A stretch of 64,000 nt of DNA from Styela clava (GCF_964204865.1 NC_135261.1:9548001-9612000); one strand, 5' to 3'. Counted from the first letter of the stretch, positions 26,086 through 38,168 are shown. A program made the numbers and translations. Notes: generated by a model from the letters alone, not told the origin.

Positions 26086-27299
26086 GTCTAGATTGAAGTT
26101 GTCCAAAATATATAACATTATTTTATCATGAATCATGATTATACCCTTTTCTGAATTTATTCTATAGTACTACCAAAATTTGATGAATCAAATATAACAC
26201 AGGTGTAGACAGTGAACCGTAATCCTCATTTTTCAAAGCTGTTTTAAGTATGTCTGGCATATTTTGTGCCTTTTTACAAAAAAGACCGCTTATGCAATCT
26301 TACGCTTTGGAATTTTTAGTTATTTCCCTCAAGCCCTGCAGGATGTAGGGGCCATACACAACTTTACCGGCGGGTCAAATGTCTTTGCATTCCTCCATAG
26401 GTTGTTCTTCTATTGCAAACATTTATGGAGTATTCTAATCATATTTCTTGGAATCAAACTGTCACTGATATGTCGCCAGACTTCTGATATCTCCCCTTCA
26501 GCTACAGTTGTCCCGTGAATAAATAATAGGAAATTGAGGTTAGACGAATAGTTGAAAGTTTTGTTTTATGTCGGCCTAATTTCTTGATTGATATACTCAC
26601 TATTATTGCTATTGCCTCTTGTGCTGCAGGAGTCTCACAATGCTTAGACAGGTCTGTCCACAGCTTTCACATCTGTAGGAGAGGAGATGTATTAATTTTC
26701 GTTAAGAATAAATAAAGCAGTCTATATGATTCAGAATGGAAAAGCTAATAAATCCAATATCTTATGTTTTTTGTAAAAAATGTTTTACTGAATTTGGTAT
26801 ATAAACCAACTAATAAAGGGGTTTAGTCAGAAAATTATAAGCATTCGTGGCTCCAAATACTTGAGAGATCAGACTATACAATATAGACCGGTATGAGTGA
26901 AATTTTAGGTGAACTTGTTAACCCGTTGATTCAATACGCAAATAAAAGTGAATGAGCAATAGTATGTTACAGCAATAAGTATATATCCTCACTGATTAAA
27001 AAAATCTAAATGGAGGTGCATGAACTATTTGAAACCATAAGGGGTAAGTAAATATGCAATTTCGGCAGATGGCCAACTAAGTACCGTACTGAATTAAAAC
27101 TTCGTAGTATTTGACAAAAGCTGGCTTTCCCGCATGTACTTAACAGTGCGATGCCCGGGTGTGTTATACAACAATAGTATTTACCTTACTTTTTTCCGAT
27201 TTATTTTTACCTTCAATTTTCCACATATCATTAAAAACCACAACAATTGTCGAAGCAGGCTCGAACACCATTCGTGCTATGCCTTGAAAGCAACACACA

Positions 27300-27420
27300 T
27301 CCGCTCGTTTTCGTCTCGTCAAGTATGTGCATTGGAGCGTGCTATCGAATACGATCTTCGGCCAAAAATGCCGGAGTTGCGCATCATGTTGTTTAATGTC
27401 ATTGGTATACATTACTAATT
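27300..27420 (-). repeat. Inverted repeat, right arm (partner 23597-23720)
   Basis: Complement of the left arm. The overlapping ORFs on both strands (27134-27418 and 27164-27412) are products of this repeat. The flank CTAATTGAGGCCCAAGT just outside also occurs at 35311-35327. Confidence 0.65.
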
Positions 27421-27750
27421 GAGGCCCAAGTCACGAAAATAGGTTACTAAACTATTTATTTAATTCACATACTATCAATACAAAGGAGTTAAATAACTTT
27501 AAAATCCATAGTTACATTCCACATTCGCTGCATATTTCTCCCCTGACAATAAAAAAAATAGTTTTTAAATTTCGTAAGGCCGACATCTGAGAGTTGAATC
27601 TGTGTCTTTATCTGCGCGTCCTTACTCGCGTTCTATTATACACACGTTAGCAGAGTGAACCCCAATCTGAACTCCTCTTGGGGTCAATAATCAAATAATA
27701 TATTGTAATGCCAAACGTTCGTATATTGTAATATTTAACGATCGAGGTGG

Positions 27751-27806
27751 ACAGGGGTTAATGGGGTTAATATAACAGGGGTTAACATTAACAGGGGTTA
27801 ATATAA
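27751..27806. repeat. AACAGGGGTTAA short tandem repeat
   Basis: Four irregular copies of (A)CAGGGGTTAAT just downstream of the stop codon of dioxygenase copy A. Confidence 0.75.
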
Positions 27807-27840
27807 ACGATTCGGGTAAGTAAATAAATTTGGGTTTGTC

Positions 27841-30800
27841 TTAATTTGGAATAGGTAGATTAACTTCCTCATATTTCTTTCGCAAATGTTCAAGTGCCGT
27901 AATCGGTTTTTCAGTATTTTCCTGCGGCAATGCGTCGATGCCTTCGCAGTCGATTTCTGACAAATCCGTTTCATTATCAGGTACGACAAAGTAGACCAAT
28001 GAGCTTCTCTTCTGGTTCATCGATCCTCCAATATCTGGCATCGGAATTCTGTGAATCTGAATAAAAAAGGCAACTTCTATATGGGCGTTTGTATGATATT
28101 GGTGTGCGTGTGCGAGAATCAGGCAGGCAAAACGTGAAATAGAAGAAGTAGCCTACTCCACATTCATTAGGTGAAAGAAGAAAACAGAAGTTCTTCGGAA
28201 TTGAATAATTGGAAATATTCCTCCGAATTAGCCCTATCACATGTTTCATTTCCAGTGGCGGCGCGTGGTCATTTTGACAACCGGGGCAAGCTACTGCGGG
28301 ACCAAGTCACCCCCATCTACGGGGACAGGATGAGCGCTGTAAGTTCTCCCATCATTTTATGAGTATAAAAACCATTCCATCGCTAACAACCAATCGGCAA
28401 AAGCGACAATTTTTAACGATAAGAAAGTGTCTTTAAAACCGGTCCAAGTCAAGGGATTAATAAATATAGACATAGTTTATTTTGAAACCTCTTTCAAAAG
28501 GAAAGGCAATATTTACCCAGATAAATACAATGACATATTAACAGAAACTTCGGGAAAGCAGACAAAACCTAAAATAAGGTTTAAAACGTTACTATGAAGA
28601 AAGGAAAGTTAATGCAAAGATAAGGACATGCGTCGCTCACTCATAGATATATATGCTGCTAGACTTCTACTGCTTGAACATATATGCAACACGCCGCGGT
28701 TTCTTGGAAGCAAAATGCTCAATAACGCGCTGATTAAAGTCATGCATCCCAGAAATAACGTCTCTGTGAATGGATAAAACAGCCAAGGAATTTAATCTAT
28801 CTTGCTTCATTGTGTTTCTGAGATACGTTTTAATACGCTTCAGCGTGCTGAATGTTCGCTCTGCGTCGGCGGAAGAAATAGGCGTCGTCAAAATGATGTC
28901 CAGAAATTTTGCAGACGCCGCAAAGGTATAGTTACTGGAGTGTTATCTATGAGGAACCCATAGAGCGCGCAAGTTGATGTGATGTTCAAAATAGTTTGAT
29001 TGGTGTATATACATCGCAATTCATTTTTCAATTTACCCACGTTTATCATGGGGTAAAATTTGGAGACAGTAGCCAACAAATGGATGGGAAATTGACGTGC
29101 AAATTTTGAAAAATTTTTGGGGTTCATCACAGAGAACGCGGCAAGGTGTTCAGTGCGCAGACGATCGCCTATTTGATTCACCAGAATGTCACAGCATTCC
29201 TTTGCAGACAAAATCAAACGCTGCGTTGTTTGCCCGCGGCGTAAAGAAGCACTCCATGTGTCGTCGTATTTTATTGTTTCCCGGATACGAGATACAGCAT
29301 CGCAGAAGTCTGAAATACACGACTGCACAGACGCTCCATCCATTAGCCTTGACTGCAATGCGCCGTATAATACATCCACGTGATAGAATATTGTGGAGAA
29401 AAAATCGAGAAAAAATGAAAACTCACCATCTTCTAGCAGACGCTTTAGACCTGCCGCCTCCCTCACAGAGCGTTCGTCCCAAACCGGAGAGCTCTGAATG
29501 CCATTGAAACACTCAATGAGCTCAGACCTAATTTCGGACACGCCCTGCACCACGCGTGATTGGAAGTTCTAACGTGTTGGTGCACAAGCTGGGAGACGAC
29601 GGCTACATATCTGGCGAAGGATGTCAGAGCGCTTCGGCGAAACGGAAAAAAATGAAGAAAACCCCGAAACATTTGCAAAAAATATACGGACGAGAGGGGT
29701 ATCAAGACACATATTTTTAATACCGAGGTTAAATTGGTGTGCATACCAATGTAAAAAATGCGCATGAGTAAAAAATCTTCTTTTATATAAACTTGAACAC
29801 CATGTTTTGACCCACTCATGACTGCCGCGCCGTCATAAGTTTGAGCTATCAATTTTGACTTCGCGTTGTAAGGCTGTAACCCTTATTTCAGTACAGCCGA
29901 TATCCCGCAAGCCGTGCGATCAACGATTGGTACAAAGCTGTGAAATCTCTCGGTAGGTTTACCATCTTTCACAAACCGAAAAATCACAGCCAGTTGGGAA
30001 ACGCACATGATGTCAGTTGTCTTGTCAGACTGAATCGAAAGGAACTGGCAATTCTGAATTTCCAGAGCCAAATGTTGTAAATAAATTTTATACTTTGAGT
30101 CGAGCAAATCATTTTGGATATCCTTAGATGTCCCTTTCGAAACAGTTGCGGCATCAAGATGATCTCTCAATACTGTATCTAGGGATGCGGTGTATTCCAC
30201 CATATCCAAAAATACCCCTCTATTAGAAGAGCCCACGGAGGGACAGCTCGTGACAACCAATGAACTTCAAAACATCTATCAATCGAACATGGCGGTTTTT
30301 CTCGACGTTTTGGTTGTGCCGACGAATAGAAACCGCGCGTCCTTCATCCAACTGTGCTGCAATATCAACATTTCCGAATGTTCGGTATTTTACTGCATTG
30401 TCCAGTTGCTCCATAGAAGATTGACGATCCCTGGCACGCTCGGAAAGATGTTTAAGATCTCTAAAACCAAATTTACACCAACGTGAGTCACGGGCGGTAG
30501 CAAAAAGTAGGCAATAAAAACAAAAAAGTGCATTTTTGTCCTCGCTGTAACACAACCATTCGTGTTTTTTATACCAAGTTTCTGCGCAGAATGTACGCCG
30601 ACGCTTTCCTCCGTCATGGGATTGTTCCAGTGAACAATTTTTTGGTTGATAAGGCCCAAGACGTTGTACCTCTAATTTTTGTTCCAGCGGCAGCTGCGAA
30701 AACGGAGTGCGAAGTAGTGCATCAACCTTATTCATTATGAGGTCTAAGGCTAAGAAATGCGAAGCCGGAAAGAAGTAAGGAGCTCAAAAGGAATGTGGAA

Positions 30801-33231
30801 AATCGTAAGCAAATGGACTAAAGGTCTCTAACTGATTCAAATAGCGAAACAAGCGACAAAAACGAAGGCGAGGAAACTATCAACTCTTCAAGCAACCAAC
30901 GAACGAGAAGGAATGCGTGAATATGTCAACACGTTGTTGTAAGAAACGTCGGCATTGTGTCGTCATAATTTGGGGCTAGCCCCGATGATTTAGTAAAAGA
31001 AACAGAAAACAAACGAGACAAACGCGGCGAGTGGAAGATAAAAGAGAGAATACGATATACAATGAGCAACCGGGGCAAAATCGGCGTCGCCCCGTGGACG
31101 TTCGGCGAAGGCTTTGCGAGCGAAAAATGAACCATGTCGGGAGAATATGGCTAGTGTAGACAGTCTGTGCAACCGATATTGAGGTATTTTTCGAATATTT
31201 TTTATTATATCGAAAAAACAACCGGGCATTGCCCCGGTTGGCCCTATTGACGCGCCGCCACTGTATCATTTCGATGATTCAGTCCTTACCGTAGACTTCA
31301 GTCTTCCTCTTGTCCAAAATTGTAAACAATCTCCAATATTTACCAGGGCAGTACCTGGGATAGGTCTAGCTTCAGTAAATGTTCCATCTTGTCGTCTAAC
31401 CTTCAAATAAATATTCAGTGTTGTCCAATAAAAAAAAAGACCACAAAGGGTGGTAAGGAATTCCAGAATGCACATGTGAATAAGGGTTTTCTCAGTTATA
31501 CACAATTTATTCGAAGTTTGAGGAATCACGAAATCTGCGTAGCAAATAAAACTTGTGAGTAAAAAAATTATCACCTGTAGACCGCCGATAAAATCTTGAA
31601 ATAATATTGTGAAAGATCCAAAATCCGTGTGTTCCCCCAATCTCATTTCCCCTTCTTTCACCACATAGTTGTGTGGTATCTTAGGGTAGTACAAAGATCT
31701 TAATGTCGTTATATTTTTAGTATCATTGAGTCTGGAATGACATCTCTGAAGATACGTCGCATCCTAAAAAAGAAAATATAAAGGGGAGCTTGTAATTTAT
31801 AGAAAATGAGGTATGTCGTCACTCCACTTGTCACCGATGCCATTTTCTGAGTAAGGAAAATAAGAACAAACCTTCACTTTCATACCGATCGATAGCGCCT
31901 GTATAATTCTAATTGCCAATTTTCTAAGGTTTGCTGTAAAGTTTTTAACAGTGACAGAAAATCCAGGGAGCTCTCCGTCTGGCCATCTTGAATTCGGTGA
32001 AACAAGACCTTGGCTGGAAACATCGAATGATTCTTTGTATTCGCCGGGCTTGGTTGGATCATTGCTACATATGCAAACAAACAAACATTCCGTAAGAAGG
32101 CTTGGTTGGATCATTGCTACATATGCAAACAAACAAACATTCCGTAACGTTCCGTAAGAAAATTAGCACTGTACATAACGTCCAGTTTCAATGTGAAATT
32201 CGTTTAGATATGATACCTCTATCACAAATTTTGTTAGCTATCCAATGACTAAATATGAATTACAGATGAAGAGCCAGCTTCATGTACAACATTTTCTATA
32301 AAACTTTTTTCTATAGAAGCACTAGAGCTGAAAATACCAGCTCAAATTAATTTTTTTTTTTATAAATAATAGATGTTTGAACGAATCCGAAAACATACCG
32401 ATCTTTGTACGTATTTTATTACTACAATAATGTCATTAACAAACAACGCAGGACGACCTTCTAATGATTTGTTTGTTATCAAATTTTGCTAACTTTTTCG
32501 AAGTCAATCTTATATTTCACTCAAAATTAATCGTATGACTTATTAGGCTACTGAATTGTTTCCTCAGCACTAGAATAACTAAACGTGGCCAATTGAAGAC
32601 ATGCATGTATACTTCTCTACTCCTGGTGCAACATATCCAAATAAATTTTCGTTGATTGCGTATTTAAGTTTTATATTATCATCAAGATCAAAAAAATCCT
32701 TCGATATTTTCTGTACTTTCGCCGCTTCATCACTGAAATTTGAAATTATTCACAAATGAAATAGGACAATGGGTAATGTGCTGATTATAAAATATTGCCT
32801 GTAGATTCCTGTAATCCATGTGTTTAGTATTGAGATTGTGTTGCGATTATTACATACACGTCTCTTCGAGCTGAATTTTTGTACCTATCATAATACATTG
32901 TTTCTATAACTTATTTAAATATTGACCTGCGCGCATTTGCATGCCGCAACTTTGCAATTTGAACTGTATTGCTGAGTTGCCTCAGCCAACTCATATCACA
33001 AAATTACTCAAGTTTAATTATAAACATTGGCAATATGCGTTTAATTTTAAAAAGAATATAAACATTTAACAAGAAGCATACGAACTCTGATATCCCAGTA
33101 TTCTTCAAATACACAAATCCAATCGATGTAAATGCTTCATAAATTTCGTCGCCGACTTTCTTCAAATCTCCAGGTATAGGCTGAGAGCAATTTATATTAC
33201 ACTTGCAAAAATCAACTACACCTAATTCCAT
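27841..33231 (-). CDS. 2-oxoglutarate/Fe(II)-dependent dioxygenase, copy A, 6 exons, 324 aa
   Basis: Isopenicillin-N-synthase-like (double-stranded beta-helix) non-heme iron oxygenase; the substrate is unknown. Exons (minus): 33086-33231, 32613-32732, 31872-32064, 31575-31763, 31290-31400, 27841-28056. They total 975 nt with consistent phases. Starts at MELGVVDFCK. The N-terminal DIOX_N-type region covers roughly residues 1-120. The iron triad is His198-x-Asp200 (GEHTDFGS) and His255 (IHRIP). Arg270-x-Ser272 (KRSSL) is the usual co-substrate clamp. About 320 residues is normal for the family. Exon structure is identical to copy B at 38169-41074, so the two are tandem duplicates. Odd: intron 5 is 3.2 kb because a hAT transposon (28253-31263) lies inside it; without the insertion it would be about 0.2 kb, as in copy B. 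A 52-bp tandem duplication covers the exon 3 acceptor. It could equally be called an iron/ascorbate oxidoreductase. Confidence 0.88.
28253..31263 (-). mobile_element. hAT DNA transposon, 3.0 kb, in dioxygenase copy A intron 5
   Basis: Both ends carry the same terminal inverted repeat, CAGTGGCGGCGCGT (left at 28253, its reverse complement ending at 31263). The 8-bp flanks are TTTCATTT (28244-28251) and TATCATTT (31264-31271), a 7/8 target duplication that leaves one extra base on the left. The interior holds the decayed transposase. Subterminal CAACCGGGGC runs occur near both ends, and a short hairpin lies close to the right end. Divergence between flanks and coding frameshifts point to an old insertion. 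Confidence 0.85.
28667..30735 (-). pseudogene. Frameshifted hAT transposase (TTF-type zinc finger / hAT dimerisation)
   Basis: Coding remnant of the hAT element at 28253-31263. Blocks on the minus strand: 30735-30223, TTF-type zinc-finger N-terminus with W..KHEWLCYSEDKN..FCFYC; a frameshift near 30220 into SSNRGVFLDMVEY, then a DUF4371-like block to 29883; 29852 onward, IAQTYDGAAVMSG, with further frame changes; 29553-28888, long helical catalytic-core C-half; frame change; 28891-28667, the dimerisation domain with SADAERTFSTLKRIKTYLRNTM. At least three frame breaks mean no single transposase can be made. It resembles proteins named zinc finger MYM-type protein 1-like in invertebrate annotations. 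It lies in the same orientation as the host gene and wholly inside its last intron. Confidence 0.85.
32048..32147. repeat. 52-bp tandem duplication over the exon 3 splice acceptor
   Basis: GCTTGGTTGGATCATTGCTA and the following 30 bp occur at 32048 and again at 32100. The unit includes the first 17 bases of dioxygenase A exon 3 plus its acceptor. 52 is not a multiple of three, so use of the distal acceptor would shift the frame. Confidence 0.9.
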
Positions 33232-33925
33232 TTTATCAACGTTGAATATGTTTACGATAACTCTGTAATAAACAGTGCTTTGGACTGGGATTCTATGCTA
33301 CTAACATTGATCCACTCACATGGTGACGTGATATCAATATGCGCTATCCTAATTTGTAACAGCTTCGCCTTGAATATCTGTAGGGATATTAGTTAATTAG
33401 ACCATATGCATCCTATATATCTACCAGTTCCATCAACCAAAACTTCCTGAGAAATAGTCTTGTCGACTGCAGGCCATACTGATAGAGAATTGATCTGACT
33501 AAACAGGCAAACGCGTGGAATCCGTCGTGTTTTGAAGGGAAATGCTGATTTGAGACCGCATGACATGATCAATTAAGGAAAAGTGGCTGCATCCCTTTAA
33601 CGTTTTATAATTATTCATCAGTTTCATAAGCTTGAACTGTTTAAGTATTATTCTCGTGCTATTTGTTCACTATTTTGTCATCAAGCTGAAACCTTTCTGA
33701 AAAGAATAACTTGCACGAGGTGCATTCATTGTCATTTTTATATTCTCCAATTATCTTCAAGTGCTTTCTTTTTTTGTGGATTTCAGAGTTGGAAATGGTG
33801 CTATTATAAATCAAATTCGATAATAGAGCCATGTTGAATTAATTATTTGTGAAAAACTTGTAGGAATTGTATTTCGTTTCGAAGACAACATTTCGTTTCG
33901 ATTTCGACACATAAATGTTTCGAAA

Positions 33926-34090
33926 ATGTACTGCCCTACCTGCGAGTTTGTTTATCCCGAAGCAGCAGACGGCAAAAGACTGGCAACACATCGATGCGAA
34001 GCGGTCATGCCGCCCTGCATAGCGCTTCTCCTTAAGTTTGGCTACTACTGTGACGTCTATGCATGGAACAGAAGATTGTATTACACGTGA
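33926..34090 (+). CDS. Small ORF with CxxC...HxC zinc-knuckle-like pattern (54 aa)
   Basis: ATG at 33926, TGA at 34088. Begins MYCPTCEFVYPEAADGKRLA and continues THRCE, giving Cys3, Cys6, His22 and Cys24. The C-terminal half is Tyr/Leu-rich. Such short C2HC patterns occur in non-LTR and other mobile-element proteins. No upstream or downstream exon was seen. It could be chance. The rest of 33232-35195 shows nothing recognisable. Confidence 0.25.
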   Translation: MYCPTCEFVYPEAADGKRLATHRCEAVMPPCIALLLKFGYYCDVYAWNRRLYYT

Positions 34091-35195
34091 AATCTTGAGC
34101 TTTGTTTAATTAATGGACGAGTAATTTGCGTTACCGAGCTCGTTCACAGTAAATAAATGGTGTAATGCAAACAATACCAGTTTGCTAACGTTTTGCATGC
34201 CCGCACCGTCGAACTTCATACGTGAGACCGATATAGCTCCAAGAAAATTTACTTACTCATAGATACTACCTAGTACCTAGTCTATGATATGTTCTAGCAA
34301 ATAAAAATATATTTGCCTATGATCGGTTGCTTGATAGACTGTGGTTTAATTGTCTGGCGTTACGCTGCTTAGTTCTGATATGATGGGGGCATTGACATGC
34401 GTTGATATCATATATTCTTGTATACAAAGTGAACAGTTCAAAACAGGATGACAGTCAGACAAAATCCAGGTTATACTGCACCCATGCCGAGTTGCAGAAA
34501 TTAGTCCTTTAATTAATCGTTAGCTTTTCATCCCTCTTCTGACAAGGGCTCATTTATAAACTTGTTTTGGTATCTCGAGGGCCTGACGCTGTAATGTCAT
34601 TGTAGCAGGTCGTCTTATTGTCGCGCTTTTTTTTTTACCTTGGCATACTTCTAATTTTGGTGTTCGAGTAAGATTGAAAACAATTCTAAGTTTAAACACG
34701 TACAACTGTTAACTAAAGGCAGTTAAATTAGCTCACTGTGCTATAGTGCTACTAAAATCATTCCCGAACAGCTAAATATAATAGGTACGCTACAGGAAAA
34801 AAACTAGTATCCTAATACAGTTACAGCAATATAAAAGCAAACAATAACGGTTGAAGCAAACACGACCCGGTAAACGGATAATTTCCTTTTTATTGTTCGT
34901 AGCGTTTGACACTTTTCGAATGTGGCATACAAGTAATTAAATGATCAATATAAATCACCCATTCGGATTTTGTTTCTGTTTAATACCTCGTATGTGCGGC
35001 GCACAAACTGCAACAGATTGTTGACCAGTATTTAACGTATCACAAGAAATTGTTAGACGTTGGAGACATTTATAGGGTTTTTCAAAACTGAAAAAAAAAC
35101 TTTTTGCAAAGAGGGTTAAACCAATTTGACACATGGATGCAATTGGAATTAGATAGAAGATAATTTCTACCAAGCTTCGTGTAATGGGTTACATT

Positions 35196-35550
35196 CAGGG
35201 CCGGTTCATGCTTTTTAGAGGCACCACGCTCTTAAGATTTTGGTGCTTTATGTATAAAAATGATATTAACTGGTGTTCTATGTTATCTAAAAGTTTTAGT
35301 ATTCATAACTAATTGAGGCCCAAGTTTTGATTAATTCACATCATTTGTTCACTGAAAACAGAGTCATACTCACAAACAATATTATAAAGGATTAAGGTGA
35401 TACTCGAAAACTTTATTTCGACATCGACAATATTGATACACCATTGAAAATCGTATATGGAAATTTTAATCTGGTGCCCCCTTTCACTTGGTGCCATACT
35501 GAGCAGCACGTGCTTACTTTGCTTTAATGGTTTATCCCAGCTTGCATCTC
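35196..35550. repeat. hAT-like MITE debris
   Basis: Begins CAGGGCCGGTTCATGC, a common hAT-type terminus. Ends with a GGTGCCATACTGAGCAGCAC..TGCTTACTTTG block related to 6248-6306 and 37751-37812. The right terminus is not clearly preserved and no target duplication was found. Confidence 0.45.
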
Positions 35551-35639
35551 TCTAATTTTCATTGACTGCTGCTGCAACTAAAACCTCATTGAGTTATATT
35601 TTTTAACATAACCTCGTTTATTTTGTCTACAGATGGCAT

Positions 35640-36680
35640 CGTATCTATCTAATTTCAATGGACTTGATTTCTCTGCCTGCTCGGCTACCTCGCTGATTTT
35701 CCTTTTAAGTTTTCCCTGTCTCGCTGCTCTTCTATGTTGTCCCTGACTGCTTTATTTTCAAACTTCGGTCGGTCTTGATCATCTCTATAATTCCATATTC
35801 GACTCACGTGCTTGCTGGCTTCGCGGCCCACTACTTTTTTAAGGGCTTGCGGCCGATGCCGGTCCACCCCTGCCTGGTTCAGTTTTCGGCCCAATTCAAT
35901 TTTTTCCCCCTGCCTGTCGGCTCCCGTCCGACGCCGTGCCTCGTTTTGGGTTCGGTCCCCCACCACTCATTGTTATTACTTTTGCTCTCCTTTCGACTAC
36001 TTTCATTTCAGTTTTACGGCTTCAGCGTTTTTGTTATTCTTTCCGCTGCTACCCTATCTGGCGTGCTTACTAATCCTGTCTGCCAGCTTCCGTCGTTGAC
36101 TGCTGGTATGTATGACCTGACACGGTGCCTCTGTTTTAGTATCTTTTTCCTTGGCATCCGCATCCCCTGAATGTGTGTGACCTGACGCGGTGACTCGTTG
36201 GTATAATTGGTACTCGTCACCTCCCTTGACTGCTGGTGTGACCTGGCAGCGTGCCTCGTTTCCCACGACACTCACTCTTTCTCTGTTACCTTGACTTCAC
36301 ATTGTGCTTGGGGCCGCTGCTGGTTTCGGTTTGTCCTTGCTCTGGGTTTCCGCTACTTGCTCTGCCGTCTGTCGGCTCTTTTTCTTGACTGCTGGTGTTC
36401 CATGACGCAGCGCCTCGTTGAGTTCTGCTCCCTGATGATCACTTTTTCTGTTTTTCATGAATGGCCTGCTGCTAGCTTCGCTAACTTATTGCGTCTTTGC
36501 TGCTCTCTCCTGTCCGCCGGCTCCTCATCTTCCCTCGATAACCTGTCCTGTCTACTGGTCCTATCCTACTACACGGTCTACCCTTTGGGGTTCGAACCCA
36601 TTCTTTCACCTGACCTGGTTGCTTGACCATGTCTCTACGCTTCCCCTGAGCAACCATTACTGACGAGGATCGAGACATTA
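35640..36680. repeat. GC-richer, pyrimidine-biased degenerate tandem repeat block
   Basis: Base composition differs sharply from the surroundings (C/T-rich on plus). A unit like TTGACTGCTGGTGTGACC..GC.GTGCCTCGTT recurs near 35915, 36095, 36180, 36225 and 36385. The minus strand is purine-rich and open over long stretches, with repeated NEA..Q(V/T)..A(V/S).K peptides in changing frames. The plus-strand Cys-rich ORFs (to 139 codons) are by-products. It could be a degraded retroelement gag-like region or a minisatellite. A GGTTCGAACC palindrome lies at 36590. Confidence 0.5.
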
Positions 36681-37339
36681 AACGCAGGAAATTATGTGTG
36701 TGATGTACTTTTCTATTTATTCTGAAGCTATGCCGAGGGCACTGGTCTGTATGTATAAGATCTCACGACACAATAATTGTTGATTGTGACACGAGTTTTG
36801 GCCGACAACTGTTTTGTCCCAAGATGCCAACCTGACAATAGCCTCCGGCAGTATAGAGTAGTCGTAATTTTGAATTTAAATTGGTTGAACTTCAACAGGA
36901 AAATGAAATCTTAGTTTTAAATTGGCTGGTCCGAAACCCAATAACTTCCGAACATGAATTTCACGAAATTTATAATTGTAATTTTAGTATTAATTAATTA
37001 TGTTTTTCGGTATTTTCACATAAATTAAATTATTTTGATGTTCCAAGAAATGAAGTGTCTACATGCTCTCCCTTCCAAGTTTTCGGAGAAGAATAACTGT
37101 AACTCATACCGAGAAAGTAAAAATGACGTGTTGTCTTTATGAATTTGACTGTCAAATAAAGAATATTTATTAATGTATAAAGAGTAAATATAGTTATTTC
37201 TGAGATATCTTGAGGTTGAGGTTGTTATTATGTTGGATATTGATATAAATGCACAAAGTAGTTCATGTCAAAGAACTTGATATGAAAAAAACATTGTTGA
37301 AGTATAAGCATTTACAATATGATCAATGCTAATTGAATC

Positions 37340-37812
37340 AAATTATTTTGATGTTCCAAGAAATAAAGTGGCTACACGCCATCTTCACCCGGATTATAAT
37401 AAAATTTAAGCTAATCAATGCAAAGTATGGTCAATCAGTTTTCAATTCTACTGAAATAAATGCATTTTTGGGATTCTATTTCAGATATATATTGGAATTT
37501 TTTACCAATGATCTTAAAAATAACCGATTGACTGCAATATGGAGGAATCAGTGTTACAAAAAACGGATCAAATTTGATATTTAACGAAGTCGGGAAAATG
37601 CTAATCAAAACTAGATCTAATCGGATAATTTACCACGCGTGTTTGTGTCGACAGAATGTATGGCTCGTGGGTTATTAGTTTCCGGGCAAGATCATGCATT
37701 TTAGAGGCTTTTAATAGCACTGAAGAATTTGGTGCCTTTTCTGTAGTGTCTTCTATCCCTTGGTGCCCTAAGCACATGCTTATTTTGCTTAGATGGGTAA
37801 TCCAGCACTGGT
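37340..37812 (+). repeat. Dispersed repeat, copy 2 (partner at 5885-6306)
   Basis: Ordered blocks shared with 5885-6306. Inside lies an 83-codon ORF (37333-37584) containing STEINAFLGFYF, faintly like a piggyBac-type transposase, but too short and unsupported to call. 36681-37339 and 37813-38168 contain no recognisable gene. Confidence 0.5.
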
Positions 37813-38168
37813 TACAATAATCTTGGCAGGTTATGTCGCAGCTTTGAGACGATGCTGAATTACCTTCCGGGTTCCTTTTCAATTACACATTAGACCGAGT
37901 GAAATATTCGAATCATTTGATGGTTAGAACGTCGTGGTAGGGATCGGAACACTTTTCCCTCCCGAAAATATTCTTCGTGTATTCAAACTGAGTTGAGGTC
38001 TAATAATGCCCTAATAAATACCCTAAAGCGCTAAAAAATATGTTTTCCTTGCAGTGAGCATCTGGCCAGTATGCCAGGGTTTGGGCCACACTGGTGTATA
38101 CAATTGTCTCCATAAATCAGGTTTAACAAAAAAGTAATGCAAAGCATTTTCTTCGTCTATGCCAACTC

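Noticed and set aside
26264-26720. Possible minus-strand exons (one frame reading CESCGQTCLSIVRLLQHKR, another EISEVWRHISDSLIPRN)
   Set aside because: Each piece hits a stop quickly and no consistent splice phases join them; too weak to call.
29097-29507. 136-codon plus-strand ORF
   Set aside because: Antisense shadow of the hAT transposase core.
36585-36605. tRNA gene suggested by GGTTCGAACCC
   Set aside because: Box B-like palindrome only; no box A or foldable cloverleaf around it.
36207-36626. 139-codon Cys-rich plus-strand ORF
   Set aside because: Follows the degenerate tandem repeat and base bias; no domain, no start or splice context.
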